Shown here: piece by piece, positions 11,952 to 21,563 of the stretch | How positions within the stretch are numbered: the stretch's first letter is position 1 | Layout: each line of letters begins with the position of its first letter | NCBI GenBank assembly: GCA_025201805.1 | Contig: MU619353.1 | Location: 2,720-66,719, forward strand | DNA from: Parasitella parasitica | Lineage: Eukaryota; Mucoromycota; Mucoromycetes; Mucorales; Mucoraceae | Length of the DNA stretch: 64,000 nucleotides | Reading direction: 5' to 3' | Made by a program: the position numbers and the translations under genes | The notes under the pieces: generated by a model | The model's database searches: none | What the model saw: the letters and a program-made list of their open reading frames with translations, nothing else | What the model was told of the DNA's origin: nothing

Positions 11952-12434
11952 ATTATGGTGCTTTTACATTATATACATTGTAAAATAAAAAGTTTTGATA
12001 TCATATTCATGTATTCAATTTCTTTCATATAGTTTATGGAAATGTCGTGAAAACACTTTTGCAGACATTCTATAATGTATTATTATTACTATCTGGATAT
12101 GATCAATTTATTGATGTGATGGATTGGTTGGTCGACTGCATGCGTTTGTAGCTACTCAGAATATAAGGTGTATTTGCTGCAAGAAACAAAAAAAAACTCA
12201 AAAATTGTAAGAGGACCATTTGGAATTTGAAAACGTGTTTTTAAAGCCTAACTAGCTGACCTGCTCGCTTCGCTCACGACGGCCATCGTCGCCCTACCGG
12301 GAGCTCAATCTTTTGATAAGTGCTAATCAGATATTCAATGTTGTTTATCTATAACTTAACATATATTGTTAGACAGAAATAAAAATAAAGATGTAGTAAC
12401 GCACAAGAGGAAAAAAACGTAAAAATCAGTAGAG

Positions 12435-12650
12435 TTATTTAAATACTTCATGGAATACAATATTATCGGTGTATGATCCAGTATAGTTTTTGGTAGTTGA
12501 GGTATTTCTATGCAGAAGAATTTTGATTGAAGATAGCTGCTTAATGCGCGAGAAGGCAGCATATAACTGGCCATGTGAGAAAAAGACCAAGAAAGTCGAG
12601 TGTTGAGCCTTGATGGTCATGGTGAATACCGGTCTAGCAGAAAATTAGCA
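12435..12650 (-). pseudogene. C-terminal fragment of Helitron PIF1-like helicase
   Basis: The minus-strand frame reads RPVFTMTIKAQHS, then SHGQLYAAFSRIK, then KILLHRNTSTTKNYT and ends in VFHEVF before a TAA at 12435-12437. These match the motif V (AMTINKSQGQ-like) and motif VI (GQLYVALSR) regions and the last strand of helitron helicases. The upstream frame (KHANPDFSLYCP segment) is shifted. Substitutions at otherwise invariant positions and the broken frame mark it as a relic. Confidence 0.72.
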
Positions 12651-12829
12651 ATCAACTCAGGACAGTACAAAGAGAAATCGGGGTTTGCGTGCTTGACAAT
12701 GGTGACAGATGCTGTTCCTTCCACCAAGAGCATGGCGTTTGGTGAAAGAGGGTGTACTTCTTCTAGCCATGTTATGAGTATTTTTGTGTATTAATTTGGC
12801 ACCCAATCTACTGGTAGATTGCAAATGAA

Positions 12830-13158
12830 TTTCTTGTCCACAGCTTGAACAAATACGTCTGCTGGTTGTTGCATCATTAACGCTGATTATTTCTGTTCAC
12901 TGATCTACTTTCATAGTTTCAGATTGAGATCCCAGTTTATATAAAGAGTTCGAATATGATTGTAAAGTGAAAACAAATTTGAGTCATGCGATTAGCAATG
13001 TTGTCAGTGCAATGACGATAAGAAGATCGATGATGGCCTATAACACCACAGCTCCCGCAAGTGCTAGTATTAGCACGGGTGTTATTGAGGCAAAGCCTGC
13101 TTGCAGAACGCAAATGGCCTTCTTGACCACAGCTTGAGCAAATTCTAAAAGCAGGCAC
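12830..13158 (-). pseudogene. Zinc-knuckle-like fragments, probably Helitron-associated
   Basis: Two blocks on the minus strand share the string ICSSCGQE. The first (13050-13158) reads CSSCGQEGHLRSASRLC and then CGSCGVIGHHRSSYRHC, two CxxCGxxGHxRxxxxxC units in tandem. The second (about 12830-12880) is a damaged unit with the same CSSCGQE start but Ile in place of the Gly before His. Such CCHC-like units precede the helicase in many fungal Helitron proteins, which fits the neighbouring helicase fragment. No complete frame exists. Confidence 0.5.
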
Positions 13159-13160
13159 TT

Positions 13161-13844
13161 TGTATTTGTAGTAATAAAAAGTGTCAACATATTTGTATTA
13201 AATAAAATAGAGCGTTCGCTCGAATTTCGACATTATTCACTTTGTTAAGAGAGTTTTAATTTTAAATTAAATGTACATGATCGTCTATTTCATGTTTTAT
13301 TTCATATGCACATATTTTACTGACGTGTTAAAGTATTTTTAATTAGTTTCTGAAATTGAGGATGTGCTTGGCTCAACGCCGACTTCTCAAAACTTAACAA
13401 ACTGGAATGGAACTGAAAAAACCAACTAAAGCATTTGTTAACTCCATTTCTTCTTGGTTTAGGTTTGTTTTGCTTTATTCTTGAGCTTCAAGCGATTTTA
13501 ATGCGGCTGTTTTTTTTACGAAGCGTGTAAAAAAAGTTAGCAGACTCCATTTTTTTAATTATATAGATAACCTATATATTTTGATGCTGAATTCAAAGGC
13601 TGACAAAAAAAACTTTCAGCAAACATATCCAAGTTGCAATGGCAGCATCATATTTCTGAGTTTAAATTTACCACTGAGACTACAGCCCCTTAGCAGTAAA
13701 GCATCTATTTCAATTGAGGAGCAAAGCATAAACTCCATAAACAATCTGGTTATGTCTTGATATGAATTAATAGCAAAAATGCTGTGAAATATGACCAGAA
13801 AAGCTATTAAGATGTAGCTATATGTTTTGGTTCAAATAAATGCC
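13161..13844. other. AT-rich accessory DNA, no gene
   Basis: No protein-like frame. Short purine/pyrimidine runs only. Probably decayed transposon-derived or non-functional DNA. Confidence 0.5.
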
Positions 13845-14470
13845 ACCTAATCATGACCATCACCTTTTTCCCCGCTTAAAAGCATAATCTACAATCTCTA
13901 ATATCTTTACAAACTATTAAGCAATAGAGACACAATCTTGAGCCAAAAACTTCTTTTCTTGCAGCATTTTACAACATATCCGAGTTTTATGCACGTCTAG
14001 CCATTTTTCAAATTTTGCTATGTTTGGACCCCAAACCTCATATTCAATTTTCAGTTTTCAACTTTGGGTCGATCTTCAGGGTCATTTTTAGGTACGGATT
14101 TGAGGTCCAAACCAAGTATACAGGCTAATACTAGTATGATAACTGTACGTCACTACGTCTTCCGATTCTCGATATCTATCTTTGCTGTCAAGATATCCCC
14201 AAAACCAAATGCTGCAGATTTCCCAAATTTTACAGCGTATGTTCCTATAACAAGTACCATATTTTGCAACTAAACCAAGTTCAAGTTTCTAAGTAAAATA
14301 ATAAAGCGCGCTTTGGTATACCTACTGGTATTAAAAATATAGTGTTTAAGCTCGAATGCGACAAGCTTGGGCCAATTTTGTCTTTTTACGCTAAACTTTG
14401 TTCCCCTGTTTCTCAAAAACCCACTATGACACTTGGGCTTAAGCGATTATTGAAATCTTTTTGAAACCTA
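13845..14470 (+). repeat. Diverged direct repeat, copy A
   Basis: Aligns by eye with copy B at about 15325-16130. Shared anchors in order are TCTTTACAAACTATTAAG, TTTTGCTA-GTTTGGACC, ATTCAATTTTCA, ATTTTTAGGTAC, the CGATATCTAT block and AAATAATA-AGC. Identity is partial with many small indels. The spacing between copies is about 1.48 kb, so this looks like an old tandem duplication or two related non-coding elements. Confidence 0.7.
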
Positions 14471-15324
14471 ATTCTCTACTAGATGTATTATTGTTTAGAT
14501 AGATATATCGAAAAAAATATTTTTTCATATGTTTTTAGCAGAGGCTTGATTTATTTTCATAACTTTCAGAGCAATGATTGATATATAAAGAGACATGATA
14601 TAGCAATGCAAAAATAGAGTTACAAAATAGCTACCGAAAGGTTTTTGTTTGCTTAAAAAATACCAATTTCTGAGCGAAAAAATCTCGAAAATCGGAATCG
14701 ATTTTTACCCTTTTGAATGGCTTCATTTTGGCCCTCTAGACCTAGGACCGGAAAATTGTACATTCATTTTGGTCGAGACAAGATTTTGATTTTTGGCAGA
14801 AGAAATAAAGCCACAGTTGTGAACAAAATATTGATGTGTAGACATTGACAAGATGGTGTGTTTGATCAACTTTATAGAGCTGAATATGCTCAAAATATGA
14901 TCGAATTTACTCAAAAACTATCAAAAAAGGCGCTTTTGGAATATTTGAGAATTGGTTATAAAAAAAAGTGTTTTTATATCCCTGTAATCTATATGGTTCG
15001 ATGCAGAATTTATTAAATGTCATAAAACACTTATTACGCATATCCGATATACCTATTGCGTTTATGAGATATCTAGCAATGAACCATGCGAAAAAAGCTC
15101 GAAACTAGGTTGGGGCAAAAGGAAAAAAAAGGCCGAAAATCAAACCAAAGCCCCTTTTTTTCGCGCTAAAAAAGACCAAAAAACACAGTCAAAAGAAAAG
15201 AAAAAAGCATGATTCTAATAGGTACCTTGCGTATGTCTCAATGCGATTCGATAGCCGTGATACTGCATAATACGGACTCAAAAGCCATATTTAGGCACCT
15301 TTATTTTGGGATAAATTACATACC
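14471..15324. other. Spacer between the repeat copies, no gene
   Basis: AT-rich DNA with A/T homopolymers (for example the C/T-rich tract near 15150). No supported frame. Confidence 0.45.
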
Positions 15325-15553
15325 ACCAAATCAAAGATACAACCCTTTCCATCACGCTTAAACGCATAATTTGTAATTACTGCTACTATCTTTACAAACT
15401 ATTAAGTGATAAAAACACAACTTTCAGCCAAAATATTTTCCGCTTGAACTATTCTACAACAACTTATCCAATCTTCAAATATCTCTGACCATTATTCAGA
15501 TTTTGCTACGTTTGGACCTGACACTCCATTTTCGATATTCAATTTTCAAATTT

Positions 15554-15558
15554 GGGTC
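15554..15558. repeat. Left 5-bp target-site duplication GGGTC
   Basis: Direct partner of GGGTC at 15814-15818 immediately outside the 255-bp solo LTR. A 5-bp duplication is typical of Ty1/copia and Ty3 integrases. Confidence 0.8.
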
Positions 15559-15813
15559 TGATTTATCAGAAAAGTTCAAATAGAAATTAATCAGGTAAAG
15601 ATTCGTTTATTACATTCAAAAATGGAGGGTTTATATACTTTCTATGAACTGAGGGAAGCGATGTGAGGATAAAGGTTTTAGTGATGAGATCCGGGAGATA
15701 GGGTAGATTGTATCTATCCCAAATGCCATGTCATATTACTTTATGATCTGATGTTCTACTCTTCAGTATGAGTTCATATTATATTGACATCCGGTTTTAG
15801 AATTGATACATCA
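15559..15813. mobile_element. Solo LTR (255 bp) with TGAT...ATCA ends
   Basis: The insert starts TGATTTATCA and ends TGATACATCA, so it has TG...CA ends inside short inverted repeats. It is flanked on both sides by GGGTC (15554-15558 and 15814-15818). The paralogous copy A has a single corresponding GGGTC and no insert, so it serves as the empty site. No primer-binding site or internal region is present, which indicates recombination between two LTRs of a retrotransposon. The orientation and superfamily cannot be set without its internal domain. Confidence 0.82.
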
Positions 15814-15818
15814 GGGTC
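15814..15818. repeat. Right 5-bp target-site duplication GGGTC
   Basis: Identical to the left copy at 15554-15558. Confidence 0.8.
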
Positions 15819-16130
15819 AACCTTCAGAATCATTTTTAGGTACTACGGATTTGCGGTCCAAGAAAAGTATGCATCCTAATACTACCAGTCTAACTGTATC
15901 TCACCACGCTTTTCGAATTCCGATATCTATTTTGATTGTCGAGATACTGCCAAAATAAGATTTTGCTGATTTTATAGCAGCTTATGTGGATAATGATTGA
16001 TTAACAACATTTAGTTTTTTAGTATAAATAATAGAGCTATCTTGTCTTATGACTAAGCTATGAAAGTCTCCAGTTGTGTATTCCGAGTTTATCCAAAAAG
16101 TCATTATCACGTTAAAATAACACCTTTGCA

Positions 16131-17820
16131 CAACATTTTGCTGTGCGCTTTATATTGGGGAAACGGAGAAGATCTTCCATATTTATAGAGAAAATATTCC
16201 AAATTATGCGGGAAAATATGTTCACTTAAAAAAGATTATATATAATTGCAGCGCTTGCTTTTTGTCAAACTCAAATTTAGGAACAACCCGATCTGTGTCA
16301 ATAGGGATAGAAAGCGTTTGGTATGAAGTGGTTCACGCGACCTAAAAAAAAGTCTTCTTGTGATTATTACAGATATATTTTGTTTTCGCTTCACTGAATT
16401 AAAAAGAACTGAACAAATATTCACAGTTAGATTGTAAATACACTGTTAAAAAACCAAAGAATTCTGCACATTACCTATTATTAGCTTTAAAAGTATGTCA
16501 TCCTCAACCTTTATTCATACATTAAAGAACAAAAAAATCGGACGATTTGGCCTAAAAAAAATTTTAGTTTTTCTATTTAATCCATTAAATTTTCAATACG
16601 GTTTAATTTAATCTTTGCATAGTAAAAAGATAGAGCACCAGTAGTTTTTGTATTAGCTTGTTGTATTATAATGTTCGTTTGTAGATTTTTGGCATAGAAC
16701 AGGATTTGTACATTGGTTTACCCGCGGAATTGTACAACTTTAATGTCAATTTCGTGATATAAACTTTAATAAACATTTTAGTTACCTAAAGGTATATTGA
16801 TAAAGATCTTGCCTATAAACAAGTCCATAAATTTTTTATATCTACAATACACCAATTAATGTTGTAGTTGTCAATTTCTATCTTCATCAACATCTACTTT
16901 CAATCTTTCTATCAGGTTTATTGGTCAATCATACATCACACCATCATGGTATATTTCTTTATCTTTAAATTCCACATTTAGTATAAATAGCAATAGTTTA
17001 TTCATAGCCATGAGAAGATCCTCATCCTAACATAAAATAAAACAACATCTTAAAAAGTATTTTATTTTAGTGTTTCTTCTGATTTTCACAATTTTGTGAT
17101 AAATTTGGTATCAAATATGCAATCAAAATGCTTACAAAATGATTTTTTTTGACAAATTGAACAATTTAGAACAAAAAATGCGCCAGTTTCTTTAAATTCA
17201 GCTGCGTGGGCAGTCAAAAGCTTTGGAAGTTAGCTTGTAACTACTGTATACCTGACATATCAGCATCGAATCATCTCTCTTTTCAGAAATCAGTACTAAA
17301 ATATAAGATCATCAGAATCTCTATATTTTGAATACAATACCAATAAAAAGCACAACAACGTACCTTTAAACCATGATATTTTCAAAATGATACCGCTGTA
17401 TGTCGCAGATTTCTCAATTTCGCTTGTTTGTATTGAGCAGTAGTGTAGAGACACTCACATGTCAATTATAACACACCATTCGAATTCTACAGTGGATTCA
17501 AACTTGTCTGTCATAATTAAAAGCCTAAAAAGAAACTATGAGACTTGACATAACTGTTTTTTGCATTTTGTCCTCATTTAATCAAGACTTTAAATTGCGA
17601 TAACTTTTCATCCAAGCAACCAATTTTCAAAACATAAAAAGTATCATATTCGACAACATCAAGTCTATCTTTTCGTCTAGGTTTGGTTCAGCAGATTATA
17701 GTTTTTCCTTTAGTTTTGCCACTTTATATTGTTTACTGGTTTGCATGCATTTACTGTTTACGCAAAAATAAGGTCACAGGCGTATTAAAAAATTGGCTAC
17801 GCCTTTTTTTTTTTTTTTTT
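16131..17820. other. AT-rich accessory DNA, no gene
   Basis: No frame with protein-like composition and no clear repeat found by eye. It ends in a T homopolymer running into the assembly gap. Confidence 0.45.
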
Positions 17821-18005
17821 NNNNNNNNNNNNNNNNNNNNNNNNNNNNNNNNNNNNNNNNNNNNNNNNNNNNNNNNNNNNNNNNNNNNNNNNNNNNNNNN
17901 NNNNNNNNNNNNNNNNNNNNNNNNNNNNNNNNNNNNNNNNNNNNNNNNNNNNNNNNNNNNNNNNNNNNNNNNNNNNNNNNNNNNNNNNNNNNNNNNNNNN
18001 NNNNN
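17821..18005. other. Assembly gap of 185 N
   Basis: Undetermined bases bounded by T runs on both sides. The gap is probably a long homopolymer or repeat that could not be assembled. Any frame reading through it is meaningless. Confidence 0.99.
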
Positions 18006-18400
18006 TTTTTTTTAGTACCTAGTACAAGAAAACAATAAACAAGCTGGTGTGTTTCTGGTGCAGTGGCTCATTCAGGTATTATCATTTATTATGTTTTTGC
18101 AAGAGCTTTTTTACTAACTGAAAAATCTTTTTTGTTCTACATTTGTAGGTTTGGTTCTCTGTTCATGTCAAGTGGATGGCCTATCATTGAAACTTGACAT
18201 TAGCTCTTTATCCGGGTCATACAGGAACATGTAGGCTGTTTCTACTCATCGACTGTGCTTACCCTAACAGTTTTTGAGATGGGCCATTTTATCCGAAGCT
18301 GTGAAGTGTGGTAAGGCATTTTTCGGCTATTGAGGGGGGGTATTCATTGAAATTCTACCAATTTCTATTTTTGGTCGAATTTCAAGTTCCGCCTAACATC

Positions 18401-18423
18401 AAAACAGGGGGAAACCCTGTTTT
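18401..18423. repeat. Short perfect hairpin followed by T run
   Basis: AAAACAGGG and CCCTGTTTT form a 9-bp stem with a 5-nt loop, followed by more T. It resembles a transcript end or a transposon-end hairpin, but no adjacent gene gives it a role. Confidence 0.4.
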
Positions 18424-19405
18424 TTTGTTTTTAGGATTTAGGGATTGACTTAGCCAAATTAATCGCGCGATCTATAATTTTTCTGTACTTTTTATTGTGT
18501 ATCTTGATAAATTTTACGAGAAAAATAAAAATAAAGAATACATCATAATCTTCCCAATTTTACTTGAACATAAACAATCAGCATACGAGTACTTACATTG
18601 AAACCTAAAAGTGGTTCACAGCGAATATAATATAATGTACTTTAGGTCCATGATTCAAGTAATTTGTTTCATTTATCCCATCATCGTCCAATATTATCAT
18701 TCTTTAATCAGTAGTAGTTTTTTTTAAATACCTGGTAACTTGTGCAGATAAGAAGGCCTAAAATCACGACCCAACTTGGAAAACTTAGCGTTGGCTTGGC
18801 GCTATCTGGCAACTGATATATACGCACTGTTACATCTTCGCTTTATCAATTCCTACAAGTACTACGCTTGCTGGTTTACTGCAAATATATTATATGATTA
18901 TATCAGATACGAATCAGTATAATATTTCAACTGTCACTGGATATCATAATGTCTCGGCTGCCATGACATCAACAAGATGTGCGGACTTTCTCTCAAGGTT
19001 CAAACAAACTATTTGATATGTTATACATCAGCTCATCTTTTTGGATCAATCTCAACAATGAACCATATCAAACCAATTGACAGTGCTAACACGGTGTATT
19101 TTCTATTCGTTCAACAACAGTGACAAGATACTATCACATTAATCTTTTGGTTCTTACAGCTACTATCTCACTCGTAGTAAATAATTGAAGATATAAATAC
19201 CCTGTATTTATATCATAATAATCGATATACTTCTTTTATTGTTCGGATACAGTTGAAAGCTGTGAATTAGTACAAGTCTCTTTTTTATTGTATTGAAATA
19301 TCTGAAATATACATCAACAGCAACATTGACTTCCATGCTTCTATTGATATCTATAAAGTTATCAGATGGTATCACAAATTTACATATCAGAATTGCATAT
19401 AATTA
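18424..19405. other. AT-rich accessory DNA, no gene
   Basis: No supported coding frame. It lies upstream of the LINE remnant and may be part of the same decayed element. Confidence 0.4.
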
Positions 19406-20061
19406 ATGTTAGGCTTCGATAGAAAGCAAAATAAACGCTGTCTTATGCGCTATAAGGACATGCATGACCATCGCTATCTGAGCATTCTTGGGTTCCACTG
19501 GGCGATGTCCCAAAAAAAAGTAACGCGTTATTGGGAAGCAATGGTTAACGAAATTGCTATAAAACTATATACTTTCAACACAGATAATAGTTTGAAGCAA
19601 CAACATCCTCTCAGGTTCTCCTTTGTTTATGTGGATTAGATTCCGCACTATCACTAAGTATATGGAAGAGGATGATGTTGTTTTTATCCTCTTTTCAGCA
19701 ATTTGGGTGCAAATGCAGAGTGTCTTCCACCCCAATAACGCCACACAACAAAAGCTAAGTACCAGCCATATGATTAATTTAAACTGTATTTTTTTCAGGC
19801 TTGAATAAAAATGATGTTTCCCTTAGTCTAGCAAGTGCGAAAGCGTTAAGATGGTATTCCTTTAGATACAACCGTTTTAGAGTTGCTCGGCTTTACCTTG
19901 TCGCTTTGTGGAATCTTCATTGGCGCTTTAAGATGACAATAAACTTTGAATCTCTCCTGGTCAATTCAACATTTATTGAAGATGACAATTTACTCGTTTC
20001 TCTTTCTCCACAGCTAGGTGCCAAACGGCCTTGCTCAAAGCTCTACATGTTTGGCATTTAA
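19406..20061 (+). pseudogene. Remnant of a LINE-type reverse transcriptase (thumb and C-terminal region)
   Basis: Three overlapping frames read in order. The first holds RYLSILGFHWAMSQKKVTRYW followed by a helical segment, similar to the RYLG(F/Y)P...QR..F region of Mucoromycota LINE proteins. The second holds LFSAIWVQM. The third holds ARLYLVALWNLHWRF, similar to the conserved ALW..HW(R/V)F block near the LINE C-terminus. Frame shifts at about 19620 and 19800 and the loss of the catalytic RT palm show it is dead. Assignment rests on motif memory only. Confidence 0.45.
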
Positions 20062-20559
20062 CTTGATTGATTTAATCAGTTGACTTCACCATTTTGAAAT
20101 GAAAGAATTTTTTTTTGTACATTTTAACGTGTTAAGAGGGTTTAATCCTATTACATCTCTTCAAAATCACGCATTCTCTATCGATTTCATACACATTCAA
20201 AGGATGCATATGTGACAAGGATACTGCGTTAATATACAGGTATTGTGTAGTATGAAGGTGATACACTCTGTTTTACAATTTGCAACATTTTAGTGTCGCT
20301 TATATTTGAATAATCAAATGGCAGCTTGTAATTAAGATGAAATTGATGCTTAAGCTTTAAATTTAGAGCTATATTAGGCCTACCTTCATAATCATTTGGG
20401 CAGAAGTTGACAAAAATATTTGAAAAACAGTGGGCAGTTTATTCTCAAAAAGTTGGGCAAACCAGCTTCACTCAAAAAAGTAGGTGGGGACAATATGATT
20501 ATAGTTTAAAAGGTAAAAATTATTGATTTGGAGCTTAGAATAGTTACAAAACGCATGGA
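20062..20559. other. Intergenic DNA between element remnants
   Basis: No supported gene or repeat. Confidence 0.4.
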
Positions 20560-20880
20560 GGCCACTAATGAAGTACATCGTTACAAGCCTCGCCAATTCT
20601 ACTTGATGAGTTTTCTTCACTCTCAAGTCGATCACGCTTCATTTTCCTTGCAACTAGTGCCCAAAATTGTCCGATGGGGTTTAATTCAGGCCAATAACGG
20701 GACTTTATATCCTTTACTTTGATTTTTCGTAACATCATTTTGGTATTTATGGATAGAAGCATTATCCATAACAATGTTCGAATCTCTCACCATTTTAGCA
20801 ATCAGCCCATGCTCTGGGAAACTTTTAAGCATACGGCCCAATGAAAGATTTTCGGGTGAAATCGCTGTAAGTATTGTATT
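20560..20880 (-). pseudogene. Broken Tc1/mariner transposase (DDE) fragment
   Basis: On the minus strand one frame reads VMDNASIHKYQNDV and GYK. This corresponds to the second catalytic Asp motif (MDNAPIH...) of Tc1/mariner DDE endonucleases. After a frame shift near 20690, another frame gives RYWPELNPIGQFWALVARK, then IGEACNDV. This matches the PPYSP-LNPIE-FW motif and the C-terminal R(I)xEACNxV helix of the same family. The first Asp region is not clear, and the Glu of the third motif is Gly (NPIG for NPIE). Clearly inactive. Confidence 0.78.
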
Positions 20881-21563
20881 ACCTCCGTAGATCTATCATT
20901 TGCTTTCTAGAGAAAGTTTTTCAGGACGCTTAGTCTTCAAATAAGTTTCCCGACTAATTATTGTTTCAAGAGCTATGCTGGGATCATTGAATCGTAAACA
21001 TTTTCGTCTTATTCATTAAAGATGTTTTCTTGTCCATCTTCATAAAAAAAATACCCCAATTATTTTTAAGAAGGTGCCAAATTCAATAAGCCTGACTGTG
21101 GACAGTAGATCATACAAAACGTGAGCTAAAAACCATTGTAAAAAAAAAATTGACGTTTTGTATCAGAAAAGCATCTAGCAATCAAAAGAATGGCTTTGGT
21201 ATAATATTAAGCATTATGTATTGCTTTAGTAAATACATATATACTTATAATATTGGCTTGAAAGTGGTTTGGCATAATTTTAGATATGGTCAGAGCTGTT
21301 TGTGTTGTAACAATAAAGTATTGCACATAACAGTCTGAAAAATCAACTAATGGATTCGTAGTAAATCAAGAGTCTGAAAAATTTACAAACTATCAGCCTG
21401 CTGATGAGAGCGTTTATTCACGTATGGAAAATTTGGTTTTGCTAAAAATGTCTTTAGATGTATGTATATATATATATTATACATGGTTATTTTTTTTTTA
21501 CTCCTCTTTGAATGTAAACTGCATATCTTGACGTTTATATTAAGGATTGTGTTGGCTGTGGGG
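20881..21563. other. 3' flank of the CSC1-type gene and rest of the transposase relic
   Basis: AT-rich. Possible further decayed transposase sequence up to about 21000 on the minus strand; nothing else supported. A short TA-rich microsatellite lies at 21465-21480. Confidence 0.4.

Larger units (their letters stand above)
12252..13160 (-). mobile_element. 3' portion of a decayed Helitron transposon
   Basis: Read on the minus strand, this stretch holds zinc-knuckle-like segments, the end of a PIF1-type helicase, a GC-rich hairpin and then CTAG followed by T. A CTRR end inside an A/T target site is the Helitron 3' terminus. The hairpin arms are CGACG/CGTCG at 12277-12291, some 22 nt before the end, a little further than usual. 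The 5' end, Rep domain and most of the helicase are missing or unrecognisable, so this is a truncated copy. Confidence 0.65.
15325..16130 (+). repeat. Diverged direct repeat, copy B, interrupted by a solo LTR
   Basis: Second copy of the duplication seen at 13845-14470. The order of matching blocks is the same, but 260 bp of unrelated sequence splits it between the GGGTC and the ATTTTTAGGTAC anchors. That extra sequence is the solo LTR listed separately. Confidence 0.7.

Noticed and set aside
17683-18038. Open frames running through the N gap
   Set aside because: They consist mostly of undetermined residues and homopolymer phenylalanine.
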